Positions 1 through 7,687 of a stretch of DNA of 64,000 nt are shown here, in pieces (the first letter of the stretch is position 1; every line of letters begins with the position of its first letter). The notes beneath the pieces were generated by a model. The model saw only the letters and a list, made by a program, of their open reading frames with translations. It was not told the DNA's origin and searched no databases. This DNA is from Rhodococcus sp. IEGM 1381 (GTDB taxonomy: Bacteria > Actinomycetota > Actinomycetes > Mycobacteriales > Mycobacteriaceae). The position numbers were made by a program, and so were the translations under genes. The stretch is taken from positions 25,787 through 89,786 of the forward strand of contig NZ_JASHKQ010000016.1 in NCBI RefSeq assembly GCF_030056795.1, given 5' to 3'.

Positions 1-286
1 GGTCGAGACCCCACTCGCGCAGCGAATTCAGCGACCAAGTGGTCGCAGTCCAGGGTTGCCCCGGAGCCGCAGAACTATCGAAATCCGCAGGGAAGAATGC
101 GCCGCCGGCCCATTGCCCGTCCGGATCCTGCAGCGCAAGAAGCCTTGCACCGAAACCTTCGGTGGCAACTCGGGCGCGAGTTGCTTCCCAAACTCCGGAC
201 GGTTCGTCCAAGAGATCGCGCTCCACCTGCCAACGCAGCGCTGGATCCGAGTCGACTAGCCAATCGCGCAGGGAAACGGCCACCAT
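1..286 (-). CDS. Squalene-cyclase-like protein, partial (C-terminus outside window)
   Basis: Only the first 95 codons of a minus-strand gene lie in the window; the rest runs off the left edge. The translation begins MVAVSLRDWL and contains LQDPDGQWAGG, the kind of W-rich repeat found in prenyltransferase/squalene-oxidase (alpha-alpha toroid) proteins. Actinobacterial proteins of this type with a similar N-terminus (DSDPALRWQVERDLL) are usually annotated as squalene cyclases, but they lack the full hopene-cyclase architecture and their function is unknown. The start is the ATG whose complement is at 284-286. The family assignment rests on this N-terminal fragment alone, so catalytic residues cannot be judged. 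Confidence 0.7.
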   Translation of the reverse strand, partial: MVAVSLRDWLVDSDPALRWQVERDLLDEPSGVWEATRARVATEGFGARLLALQDPDGQWAGGAFFPADFDSSAAPGQPWTATTWSLNSLREWGLD

Positions 287-521
287 GACGAGGCAGCCTA
301 TCGTCGTTCGGCCATTCGTCACGGTGTTTACCTGCGTACGACGACCTCGCTACCGCGAACTGGCACTCGGAATCTCGCCTGAGTCCCGATTCCATTCCGG
401 AACGCCTGGGGCACTGGCCGATCGATGGGCCGAACTGGTGCGGCACCGGGTGGTCGACGGATTCGACGTCAACCCCTATCACTTGGGTGATGCCATCGAG
501 TCGGGTCGAGGGACGAGCTCG
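285..521 (+). pseudogene. Possible remnant of a luciferase-like (LLM) flavin monooxygenase
   Basis: This interval has no convincing intact gene. One plus-strand frame encodes a stretch near 396-510, GTPGALADRWAELVRHRV followed by VDGFDVNPYHL. It resembles the C-terminal part of NtaA/SnaA-type flavin monooxygenases, where a 'GTP..vAd....w...gaaDGFnl.p' pattern is typical. The frame lacks the TIM-barrel body and runs on into the antisense of the OsmC gene, so if the resemblance is real it is a decayed fragment. The match is from memory of the family and could be chance. Confidence 0.3.
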
Positions 522-522
522 G

Positions 523-999
523 TCAGCTCAACTCTGCGCGCGACCATTCGTTCACGAACTCCAGGCCACTGCGCACGAAGAGCTGGGTCACCGGGCAACG
601 GCGCGCGACCTCGGAGACGAACTTGTCGAAGGTCTCCTCGTCGGCGTCGGTCTGAACCGTGGCCTCGACCTTCACGGCGTCGAAGTTCGCATTTCCTTCG
701 TCACCGTTGACCAGTACCGCAGTGTCGAGATCGCCCTGGATGCGAAACGTGAACTCGCCGAGGGTGATTCCCAGATCCTTGGCGACGAGGGCCGCTGTCA
801 CCTGGTTGCACGAGGTCAGCGCGCCGAGCGCGTAGAACAACGGGCTGGGTGCCTCGTCCTTGCCGCCGAATGCGGGATAGGCATCGGTGTCGAACTGGTG
901 GCCTGCATCGCCCTCGGCGACGAGGTGCTGGGCGACCCCGGTACCACTGGCATTGATCACGAAGGGAACGACGGACGTTCGGATAGAGCTAGTTGTCAT
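523..999 (-). CDS. OsmC family peroxiredoxin-like protein
   Basis: A 158-residue OsmC/Ohr-fold protein. Family members reduce organic hydroperoxides with a pair of conserved cysteines. Both are visible here, one in the helix motif LTSCNQVTAALV and one in ARRCPVTQLF near the C-terminus. The length fits the family (about 140-160 aa). The start chosen is the ATG at 999 (MTTSSIRTSVV); an in-frame extension to 1074 is possible but has no family-like sequence. It is transcribed away from the neighbouring membrane-protein gene and stands alone. Which hydroperoxide or thiol partner it uses cannot be told from the sequence. Confidence 0.88.
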   Translation of the reverse strand: MTTSSIRTSVVPFVINASGTGVAQHLVAEGDAGHQFDTDAYPAFGGKDEAPSPLFYALGALTSCNQVTAALVAKDLGITLGEFTFRIQGDLDTAVLVNGDEGNANFDAVKVEATVQTDADEETFDKFVSEVARRCPVTQLFVRSGLEFVNEWSRAELS

Positions 1000-1153
1000 G
1001 AAGTCTGACGATGGCCCCCTGTCGAACGAAACGGAATGGTTCGGCTCATCGTGATTCGAACTCGGCACGAGCACGGAGCTGTCCGGGACGCGCGTCGACG
1101 ATGGAAGCTAACGATCGGGTCTCGACTCGAGTGAGGTACAGCTCTGCACGATC

Positions 1154-1159
1154 TACGAT
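1154..1159 (+). promoter_or_regulatory. -10 box (TACGAT) for a leaderless transcript
   Basis: TACGAT ends 6 nt before the ATG at 1166, so transcription would begin at or next to the start codon. No ribosome binding site is visible. The spacing matches the other leaderless-type promoters in this window. Confidence 0.5.
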
Positions 1160-1165
1160 GTCCTC

Positions 1166-1690
1166 ATGACTGCCGATCCGACTACGCCCGCACCGTCGAC
1201 CAGCTCGGCGAACTGGAAGAGGCGGGGCATCCTCGTCGGAGGCGGCATCGTTGTGTTGTTGATCGCCTACTTCGTCCTGGCGGCGTTTCTTCCGCGCTGG
1301 TGGAGTCTTCGGGTCGAAGAACTGGCCGACCGTACGTTCACCAAGGGCATTCTGTGGGGTCTGTTGTTCGGCATCGTCTGCACGTTCGCGCCGCTGGTGT
1401 TTTTCTGGAGCGCCTGGTCGGTCCGCAAGGGTAGGGCGGGCAAGCCATTGGCCGTCGTATCTGTGATCCTGGCTGTCGTTACCGCCATCCCGAACCTGTT
1501 GACGCTCACGATCGTCCTCGGCACCAGCAACGCGGCCCATGCTGGTGAACGCACCCTCGACACCAGCGCGCCGGGCTTCCGCGGCGCGACAGCACTCGGT
1601 GCAGTGATCGCCGTGGTTCTGGTTGCTCTGCTCGTGTTCGTGGTGGTTCGGCGAAACCGTCGGCGCAGAACTGCTGCTCTGCCGCAGTAA
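1166..1690 (+). CDS. Hypothetical four-helix membrane protein
   Basis: A 174-residue protein with a short Thr/Pro/Ser-rich N-terminus and four predicted membrane helices: roughly residues 22-42, 62-83, 94-118 and 143-163. The C-terminus is strongly basic (RRNRRRRTAALPQ). I do not recognise a functional family. It resembles the short 'permease-like' integral membrane proteins common in actinobacteria. The coding sequence opens directly after a -10-like box without a Shine-Dalgarno, suggesting a leaderless mRNA. It ends 3 nt before the convergent winged-helix gene. Confidence 0.75.
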   Translation: MTADPTTPAPSTSSANWKRRGILVGGGIVVLLIAYFVLAAFLPRWWSLRVEELADRTFTKGILWGLLFGIVCTFAPLVFFWSAWSVRKGRAGKPLAVVSVILAVVTAIPNLLTLTIVLGTSNAAHAGERTLDTSAPGFRGATALGAVIAVVLVALLVFVVVRRNRRRRTAALPQ

Positions 1691-1693
1691 CGG

Positions 1694-2173
1694 TCAGGCG
1701 CTACGCAATACCGTCGGCTCGGTGATGACGCGTATTCCCGGTTCCGGATCGAAGCGGTATCCGGTTCCTCTGACTGTGGTGATCAGTCGACCGAACTGGC
1801 CGAGTTTGGTTCGAACCCGCGACAGGTGGACGTCGACGCTGCGTCCGCCGTCGGATGTGTTGAGTTCGGATCTCGCAACGACGACGCGTGGATGCCGCGC
1901 CAAATACGCGAAAATCTCGAACTCGGTATGACTGAGTCGAACGCTCTTGCCGCCGAGGATCACGTCGCGGGCGGGGATGTCGATGACCAGGGGAGCGTTC
2001 AGATCGTTGACCCGCACATCGAATCGCGTGAGGATCTTCGCATGCGGCGCATAGCTTTTGGCGGCGATGCGGAGAGCGTCGGCGAGCGCGTGCAACTGCG
2101 GTCGGGTCAATCCTTGCAGGGATGATGTGCCGGAATCGGAGATGTGGACAACGACGGTGGCTTCGGTGGTCAT
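1694..2173 (-). CDS. Winged-helix (OmpR/PhoB-type) DNA-binding protein without receiver domain
   Basis: The protein has 159 residues. Its C-terminal half is an OmpR/PhoB-type winged helix: a beta-strand lead-in (PLVIDIPARDVILGGKSVRL), then LSHTEFEIFAYLARHP, a recognition-helix region SVDVHLSRVRTKL and a closing wing TVRGTGYRF. The N-terminal ~75 residues do not look like a response-regulator receiver; there is no acidic pocket or phospho-acceptor Asp. It therefore probably acts as a stand-alone DNA-binding protein rather than through a histidine kinase. The start is the ATG at 2173, about nine bases after an AGGAG; a TTG at 2194 would add seven residues. Targets are unknown. Confidence 0.8.
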   Translation of the reverse strand: MTTEATVVVHISDSGTSSLQGLTRPQLHALADALRIAAKSYAPHAKILTRFDVRVNDLNAPLVIDIPARDVILGGKSVRLSHTEFEIFAYLARHPRVVVARSELNTSDGGRSVDVHLSRVRTKLGQFGRLITTVRGTGYRFDPEPGIRVITEPTVLRSA

Positions 2174-2321
2174 GGCGGGAGGCTCCTGAGACAAGGGTGT
2201 GCTGCGGATACCGGGCGGTTGGTCAGCGTGGGCAGCAACAGTTCTTGTTCACCGTCACAGGGTGATCGACGGCGGGCTCGGGCACCAGGGATCTGCTCAC
2301 CGTGATCGGAACAGTTGACCG

Positions 2322-2849
2322 GTGATCGTCGACGTGTTGCGATCGGTTGTGACCGATGTATGCCGACCCCGCGCCGTTCTGTTCACCCGTGCCGTCGACT
2401 GGGATCATCCCGACGCCGAAACCCTTCGCGCAGCGATGGCCGCCGAGGTGGGTCCCCGTTACGCAGACCGCCTCGCTCTGATGTCGAAGACCCAGGCCAA
2501 CGCCGTCGACGAGAGCACTGTGCACCGGACGTTCGTCGTGTATCTCCGTGACTCGGAAGGTGTGGAGTATCCCGTCGGACACGCAGCGCTGCGCTGGAAC
2601 GGCTCCGACCTCGAGCTCAAGCGGATGTTCGTTCATCCCGACCATCGCGGCACGGGAGTGTCGGCTGCCCTGCTGCAGGCGTCGGAGAGTGCCGCCCGTG
2701 AACAGGGCCTGTCGCGATTGATACTGCAGACCGGGGACAGGCAGCCCGACGCAGTTCGGCTGTACGAGAAGAGCGGTTACACCCGAATCCCGGTGTTTCC
2801 TCCCTACGAGGTCCTGCCGTTCTCGAACACCTTCGAGAAGCGCCTGTAG
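2322..2849 (+). CDS. GNAT family N-acetyltransferase
   Basis: A 175-residue acetyl-CoA-dependent acyltransferase of the GNAT fold. The acetyl-CoA pyrophosphate loop is visible as HPDHRGTGVSAALL (motif A, Q/R-x-x-G-x-G/A), preceded by the strand LELKRMFV. The C-terminal AVRLYEKSGYTRI is the usual GNAT motif B. The 'VDWDHPDAETLRAAM' opening is common among actinobacterial GNATs of unknown substrate. The GTG at 2322 is used; a GTG at 2337 is an alternative, and no clear Shine-Dalgarno distinguishes them. The stop abuts the convergent methionine aminopeptidase gene. Confidence 0.8.
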   Translation: MIVDVLRSVVTDVCRPRAVLFTRAVDWDHPDAETLRAAMAAEVGPRYADRLALMSKTQANAVDESTVHRTFVVYLRDSEGVEYPVGHAALRWNGSDLELKRMFVHPDHRGTGVSAALLQASESAAREQGLSRLILQTGDRQPDAVRLYEKSGYTRIPVFPPYEVLPFSNTFEKRL

Positions 2850-3617
2850 TCAGGCCCGCATGGTCATGATCTCGGCACCGTCGTCGGTGATGACCACCGT
2901 GTGCTCGCTGTGCGCAGTGCGGCATCCCGTCGTACTGCGCAGAGTCCAGCCGTCGTCATCGGTGACGAGTTCATCGGTGTCTTCCATGATCCAGGGCTCC
3001 AGTGCCAGCATCAGGCCGGGGCGAAGGCCGTAGCCGCGGCCCGGCCGCCCGTTGTTGGACACATGTGGGTCCTGATGCATCGTGGACCCGATGCCGTGGC
3101 CGCCGAATTGCATGTTGATCGGGTAGCCCGCCGCGCCGAGGACCGCGCCGATGGCATGCGAGATGTCGCCTATCTTGTTTCCCGGCCGAGCCGCAGCAAT
3201 TCCTGCGGCCAGAGCCCGCTCGGTGGCGTCGATCATGGCGGTGTCTTCTTTTCGCGGCTCGCCGACTACGAAGCTGATGGCAGAGTCCGCGGCCACGCCG
3301 CCGAGGACCACGGCGAGATCGAGAGTCAGCAGATCGCCGTCGACCAACGCGTAGTCATGCGGAAGGCCATGCAGCACAGCATCGTTGACGGAGGTGCAGA
3401 TGTAGTGGCCGAACGGACCGCGGCCGAAGGACGGCGCATAGTCGACATAGCAGGACGTTGCCCCGGCCCCGAGGATGATGTCTTTGGTCCACTCGTCGAT
3501 CTCGAGCAGGTTGGTGCCGACGGTGGCACGCTGGCGGACGGTCCCGAGAATCTCGGCGACCAGAGCGCCGGATTTGCGTGCGAGGGGGATCTTGCTGGGT
3601 GGGAGAATCTCGATCAT
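2850..3617 (-). CDS. map: Type I methionine aminopeptidase
   Basis: A 255-residue metalloprotease of the pita-bread fold that removes N-terminal methionine from nascent proteins after deformylation. The five metal ligands of the family can be placed: Asp in LTLDLAV, Asp in AADSAISF, His in GGHGIGSTMH, Glu in LALEPWIM and Glu in AHSEHTVV. It lacks the N-terminal SH3-binding or zinc-finger extension of some homologues. Actinobacteria usually carry two or more map genes; this one lies outside the ribosomal-protein cluster, so it is probably an accessory copy. The ATG at 3617 follows an AAAGG six bases upstream. A palindrome overlaps its probable promoter. Confidence 0.93.
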   Translation of the reverse strand: MIEILPPSKIPLARKSGALVAEILGTVRQRATVGTNLLEIDEWTKDIILGAGATSCYVDYAPSFGRGPFGHYICTSVNDAVLHGLPHDYALVDGDLLTLDLAVVLGGVAADSAISFVVGEPRKEDTAMIDATERALAAGIAAARPGNKIGDISHAIGAVLGAAGYPINMQFGGHGIGSTMHQDPHVSNNGRPGRGYGLRPGLMLALEPWIMEDTDELVTDDDGWTLRSTTGCRTAHSEHTVVITDDGAEIMTMRA

Positions 3618-3644
3618 GTGATGCCTTTCGTCGTGTGACGAATA

Positions 3645-3660
3645 ACTATACCGGTATAAG
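3645..3660. promoter_or_regulatory. Palindromic operator with overlapping divergent -10 boxes
   Basis: TATACCGGTATA at 3647-3658 is a perfect 12-bp palindrome between map and the divergent GNAT gene. Reading left it contains TATAGT (3650-3645), a good -10 for map. Reading right it contains TATAAG (3655-3660), a possible -10 five bases before the GTG at 3666. One bound repressor could block both promoters. No regulator gene is adjacent. Confidence 0.5.
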
Positions 3661-3665
3661 TATTG

Positions 3666-4421
3666 GTGTCAGAACTATCGGTGCGTTGCCCGTCGACCGT
3701 TCGTGCGACTCTATTTGCTGTGTCCGCTCATCCCCTCGACGACCCCGTCCGCAATTCCCTCGACGGCGCGCTCTCGCGCTTTGCTGTCAGTCGCGGACGG
3801 GTCATGCGGGCGGATCCCGACGTGTCGCCGTTCCTCGTGCACCCTGACGTTCTCGATCCGCAGGACTGGGACGACATCGAGGCCCTGTTCGGTCCGCGAA
3901 CCGTGGTGGCGCTGAACGGGCCGGAACGCGCACTGCCCGAGGGGTGGTCGCACGTTGAGACCTTCGGTTTGGTGCAGCTGATCGGCACGCACCTCGAGAC
4001 GCAGCCTTTCGCTGAGGCCGTGGAGCTCACGGCAGCAGACGTCCCCGAGATGCTCGATCTGGTCCGCCGTACCGAGCCCGGGCCGTTCCTGCCCCGGACC
4101 ATCGAGCTCGGCACGTACCTCGGAGTTCGACGCGACGGTGCGCTGATCGCGATGGCCGGTGAGCGCATGCACCCGCCGGGGTGGACGGAAATCAGCGCGG
4201 TGTGCACCGACCCGGCATTCCGAGGGCAGGGTTTGGCCACGGACCTGGTGCGCGCGGTCGGTCACGGTATCCGCGCCCGTGGCGAGGAGCCGTTCCTGCA
4301 CGTATCGGCTGCGAACGTGCGCGCCATCGACCTCTACCTGTCCATCGGATTCGAGCTACGGCGGACATCGCACCTCACGTTGGTCCGAACACCCGCACCG
4401 AACACGGGGCATGCCGACTGA
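3666..4421 (+). CDS. GNAT family N-acetyltransferase (FR47-like)
   Basis: A 251-residue protein. Its C-terminal half is a GNAT domain of the FR47/FeeM-like type: strand ISAVCTDPAFRG, acetyl-CoA loop GQGLATDLVRAVG, and the closing AIDLYLSIGFELRR. The N-terminal ~120 residues (including ALFGPRTVVALNG) are a family-specific extension seen in similar actinobacterial proteins. The substrate is unknown. The start is uncertain: a GTG at 3666 fits a leaderless transcript from the palindrome upstream, a TTG at 3663 precedes it, and an internal GTG could also serve. It is divergent from map and shares its control region. Confidence 0.8.
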   Translation: MSELSVRCPSTVRATLFAVSAHPLDDPVRNSLDGALSRFAVSRGRVMRADPDVSPFLVHPDVLDPQDWDDIEALFGPRTVVALNGPERALPEGWSHVETFGLVQLIGTHLETQPFAEAVELTAADVPEMLDLVRRTEPGPFLPRTIELGTYLGVRRDGALIAMAGERMHPPGWTEISAVCTDPAFRGQGLATDLVRAVGHGIRARGEEPFLHVSAANVRAIDLYLSIGFELRRTSHLTLVRTPAPNTGHAD

Positions 4422-4432
4422 GGAGCGCACAC

Positions 4433-6763
4433 CTAGAAGGGCGGTTCGTCTGTGTCGTCGGCAGCTGCTTCTGGTTCGTCGGTTTCGGGTGGGTCGGGGT
4501 AGGCGATGATGCCGGATCGTTTGGGTTTGGTAGGGATGTGTGGCCTCAGGTCGTTGCCGAGGATGGGTACGGCTGTGCCGTTGGCGGGCAGGGTGATTCG
4601 GGTGGTCTTCGAGGTGGAGGTCCATAGGATGGCGCCGCCGGGGAGCATGACGGCTTTCCAGTAGCCGGCGGTTTTGACGGTGTGGTGGTATTCGCAGAGG
4701 CATTGGAGGTTGTTGACGGTGGTCCAGCCGCCGCCGAGGGGGTTGGTGTGGTCGAAGGGGATCACGTGGTCGAGTTGGCAGCGGTCGGCGGGGCGGTGGC
4801 AGCCGGGGAAGCGGCAGTGTCGGTCGCGGAGTCGGACTGCGGCGGTGGTGAGGGCGTCGGGTCGGTAGATCAGGGCGCGGTCGGTCAGTGGGTCGCGTGC
4901 GACGGATTTTCCGAGGGTGGGGTCGGCGGCGATGGCGGCTTCGAGTGCCGCGGCGAGGGATGCGTTGCTGAGGTAGATGCCTGCCAGAGTGTGGTTTGTG
5001 GGTGTGCGGTGTGCTGTGTGGATCGTCCGGTTGTTGCGGTGAATCGCGGAGGGCAGGTCGAGGGCAGAGCTGTGCCGTGTGCCCTTGCCGACGGGTGTGT
5101 GGGTGCAGAACAGGGCTGCAGCTGAGGTCAGTGATCCCAGGCGACACTGGTGTCGGTTGGTGGCAGCGGCGGCCGCGTCTGTTCCTGGTGCCGGGCCTTG
5201 GGCTGACGTCGAACCGGATGTGGCGGAGTCGGATGGTGTTGTGGAAGAGCGTGACTCCGAAGAGTTCGGTGCGATATCGGGTGCCGGCGATGTCTGTTCC
5301 GCAGGTGATCGTGAAGCTGACGCGGGTTCGGGCGATGCAGCTGCATCAGCACCGGTGGCTGACGGTGCCTCCGCCCGCGGGTCGGTCACCGGTGCCGAAG
5401 CGGGTGTCGCTGCGTGTTTCCGGACAGGATCGGTTGCGTCTGGGTCCGGAGTTGTCGGCGGGTCGGTCACAGGTACGGGTGTGGACTCGTCGTTCTGCTC
5501 GGTCTCGTCGACCTCGTCTGCGGGTGACTCCGGTGCCTCCCCTGCCTCGGGTGCCGGTGCCGAGGTGTTCCCCGGTGCACGCGCAGGAGCGGGTGCAGGT
5601 GCAGGTGAATTGTCCGAGGTCGGTTCGGTCGAGGAATCAGCCTCCCTACCTGAATCCGTGGCCGACCCCATTCCTCCATCAGCATGAGCAGTCGTAGCGG
5701 TATCGGTAGCCGAGTCCGCGTCTCTGTCGGCGTCCGCATCGGCAGCCGCGTCTACGTCTACGTCTGCGCGCGCGTCGGCGTCTGTTCCCGTCTCGGGTCC
5801 TGTTGCTGCCCCTGCCTTCTCGCTGTGTAGGCGTCGTTCCCATTCCCCGGTTGCCGGGTTCTGCACGGCCAGCCCGAGTTTCTCGGCGAGGGTGACTGCG
5901 TCGGTGAGCAGGATCTGCCACTGACTGTTGCGCGCCAACTCCCGCGCGAGATCGGGGTCGATGGAACCGTGCCCGGCCAGGTACGCCGGGTTCGCGATTA
6001 GTGCGATGAGGGTGGCGATGTCGACGGTGATCATCGTCAACGGCACCCGGCGATCCGGCAGCTTTGCATCTGTTTTAGGGCAGTTCTCTCGTTGGCACAG
6101 GCATGTCAGGCGGGGTTCTCCGTGCATGCGGGCCATGAATGCATCGCACAGGCGTTCTTTCTTACCGCGGGGGTCTTTCGGGCAGAGCGTGTCGGCCATC
6201 TCTTCGAGGAGCTGCCATGCGGCGGCGGCTTCGGGTGCTGTCAGCTCTGCTCGGATGCGGGCCAGTTCCCCGGCGGGGCTGTAGGTGACGGTGCGGAATC
6301 TCTTCGCGAATTCCCGTAGTGCTGCTGCTTCTTCCGGGGCGACCCGCAGCAGGATGTCCCAGATCTCCTTCTCCAGCGGACCCGGTGACGACCGGCGGGC
6401 AGCCTCGACGATCTCATCCTCGACCAATGTGACGATCTCGTCGGAGAGGTTGTCGAGGATCCGGCACACCGTCCGTACGCGAGGGAGGTCGAGCTCCCCG
6501 GCCTCGAACGCGGTCTTCACCAACGGAAGCCGGGTATGCAAAGCAACGCCGACGGACACATACGATTCGGCGACGGTGGCAGAACAACCCAACGCGACGG
6601 CCATTTCGGTGCGTCCGTATCGGCTGTAGTGCTTGTGCTTGACATCGAGTGTGATCCAGTCGCAGTGCACGGTATAGCAGGCGTTGATCTTACGGGCCGC
6701 CTGACGATTTTCTGCCTGTGCGGCAGCAGTCAACGCCTCCAACGACACGATCGGTACAGCCAT
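4433..6763 (-). CDS. DUF222 / HNH endonuclease domain protein (13E12 type)
   Basis: A 776-residue protein. Residues about 1-300 form the helical DUF222 region. Residues about 310-535 are a low-complexity linker rich in Asp, Ala, Thr, Ser, Pro and Glu, with short DADA/DVDV and PAPAPA repeats. The C-terminal ~200 residues carry an HNH nuclease: CRFPGC, then QLDHVIPF, the Asn of TVNNLQCLC and EYHHTVKTAG, which also provide zinc-binding cysteines. These proteins are multi-copy in Mycobacteriales (the 13E12 repeat family of M. tuberculosis), and their role is unknown. Homologues are often 400-500 aa, so the extra length is the linker. The gene is monocistronic; its ATG follows purine-rich GGGGGGTGAAAAGGG. 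Confidence 0.9.
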   Translation of the reverse strand: MAVPIVSLEALTAAAQAENRQAARKINACYTVHCDWITLDVKHKHYSRYGRTEMAVALGCSATVAESYVSVGVALHTRLPLVKTAFEAGELDLPRVRTVCRILDNLSDEIVTLVEDEIVEAARRSSPGPLEKEIWDILLRVAPEEAAALREFAKRFRTVTYSPAGELARIRAELTAPEAAAAWQLLEEMADTLCPKDPRGKKERLCDAFMARMHGEPRLTCLCQRENCPKTDAKLPDRRVPLTMITVDIATLIALIANPAYLAGHGSIDPDLARELARNSQWQILLTDAVTLAEKLGLAVQNPATGEWERRLHSEKAGAATGPETGTDADARADVDVDAAADADADRDADSATDTATTAHADGGMGSATDSGREADSSTEPTSDNSPAPAPAPARAPGNTSAPAPEAGEAPESPADEVDETEQNDESTPVPVTDPPTTPDPDATDPVRKHAATPASAPVTDPRAEAPSATGADAAASPEPASASRSPAEQTSPAPDIAPNSSESRSSTTPSDSATSGSTSAQGPAPGTDAAAAATNRHQCRLGSLTSAAALFCTHTPVGKGTRHSSALDLPSAIHRNNRTIHTAHRTPTNHTLAGIYLSNASLAAALEAAIAADPTLGKSVARDPLTDRALIYRPDALTTAAVRLRDRHCRFPGCHRPADRCQLDHVIPFDHTNPLGGGWTTVNNLQCLCEYHHTVKTAGYWKAVMLPGGAILWTSTSKTTRITLPANGTAVPILGNDLRPHIPTKPKRSGIIAYPDPPETDEPEAAADDTDEPPF

Positions 6764-6896
6764 CCCTTTTCACCCCCCGGTGACCCGAAACAAGAACGCA
6801 TGTTCGAACAAAACGAACTCTATCGGTGGACACCGACAAGTTCTGAAATCTGCCGTTGCGAACCTGTCCCCGCGAGACGTATCGTTACCTGTGCGA

Positions 6897-7229
6897 ATGA
6901 ATGTGGGCGTCATCTACGACGACGGACTGATCCTTCTCGACCAGTTCGGCGTCACGCTGCGGTACTACTACTTTCCCGTCGCCACGAAGAAGTTCGTTCC
7001 GTACGACCGGATTCGCGCCGTCGACACCGCCGTTCTCGGTAACTGGAACGGTCGGTGGCGATTGTGGGGAGCGCCATGGATCGATCAGTGGCTTCCGCTG
7101 GACGTGATGCGCCCCAAGAAGGACACTGCAGTGGTGCTGACTATCCGCCGCATCTCGCCGGTTTTCACCCCCGACGATCCTGAACTCGTCGCCCATCTGA
7201 TTCGCGAGCGCATGACCGCACGCGCGTGA
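6897..7229 (+). CDS. PH-domain-like hypothetical protein
   Basis: About 110 residues, starting at ATG 6897 (MNVGVIYDDGLILLDQFG); a GTG at 6891 is an alternative, and longer in-frame starts add sequence without family character. The pattern of YYYFPVATKKFVPYDRI, then GRWRLWGAPW and a closing helix with DPELVAHLI, fits small single-domain proteins related to bacterial PH domains. These are common beside membrane proteins in actinobacteria. No catalytic motif is visible. The stop codon overlaps the GTG of the next gene (GTGA), so the two are translationally coupled. Confidence 0.7.
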   Translation: MNVGVIYDDGLILLDQFGVTLRYYYFPVATKKFVPYDRIRAVDTAVLGNWNGRWRLWGAPWIDQWLPLDVMRPKKDTAVVLTIRRISPVFTPDDPELVAHLIRERMTARA

Positions 7230-7558
7230 CGCGCCCCGACGAGCGGTTCACGCTCGCCAGCGAACGCACCTTTCTCGCGTGGCTGCGGACCTCGCTCGGG
7301 CTACTCGCAGGGGGAATCGCGATCGTCCACCTCGTTCCGGATTTCAGTACCGGATGGGTGCGGACGGCACTCGGTCTGGTTCTGATCGGACTCGCCGCCG
7401 CGGCACCGGTCATCGGCCTGCGGCGGTGGATGCGTGTTCGCGATGCCCTGGAGAACGGTGCACCGATGCCGCAGTCTCGAGACCTGTGGATCTTCGCGGT
7501 CGGCATAGCAGTTGTCGCGGTATTGGCTGCAGTGGTCACCGTTCTGGGGATCCAGTAG
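7226..7558 (+). CDS. YidH/DUF202 family membrane protein
   Basis: A 110-residue inner-membrane protein. The N-terminal signature of DUF202 is clear: FTLASERTFLAWLRTSL, immediately followed by the first helix GLLAGGIAIVHLV. Two more helices follow at about residues 45-66 and 88-108. DUF202 proteins (YidH, YidG) are small three-helix membrane proteins of unknown function. The GTG start overlaps the stop of the PH-like gene by 4 nt, so it is made with that protein, and the pair may form a small membrane-associated unit. Confidence 0.85.
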   Translation: MTRPDERFTLASERTFLAWLRTSLGLLAGGIAIVHLVPDFSTGWVRTALGLVLIGLAAAAPVIGLRRWMRVRDALENGAPMPQSRDLWIFAVGIAVVAVLAAVVTVLGIQ

Positions 7559-7563
7559 CAGCA

Positions 7564-7618
7564 GGAGTGGAGCCTGCGGAACGACCCGCGAGGCGGAGTG
7601 GAGCCTGCGGAACGACCC
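7564..7618. repeat. Tandem 24-bp repeat with 31-bp period
   Basis: Two identical 24-bp copies, at 7564-7587 and 7595-7618, are separated by 7 nt. The core is GGAGCCTGCGGAACGACC. They fill the gap between the DUF202 gene and fgd. A related copy, differing at three of 23 positions, lies at 54280-54302, where it is translated as part of the histidine kinase N-terminus. This looks like a dispersed intergenic repeat family. Confidence 0.75.
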
Positions 7619-7687
7619 TTGGGGTAAGCCGCAACCACCGCGGGTGCACAATCGAAGAACTAGGAAGACCAACGACAGGAGTTCGGC

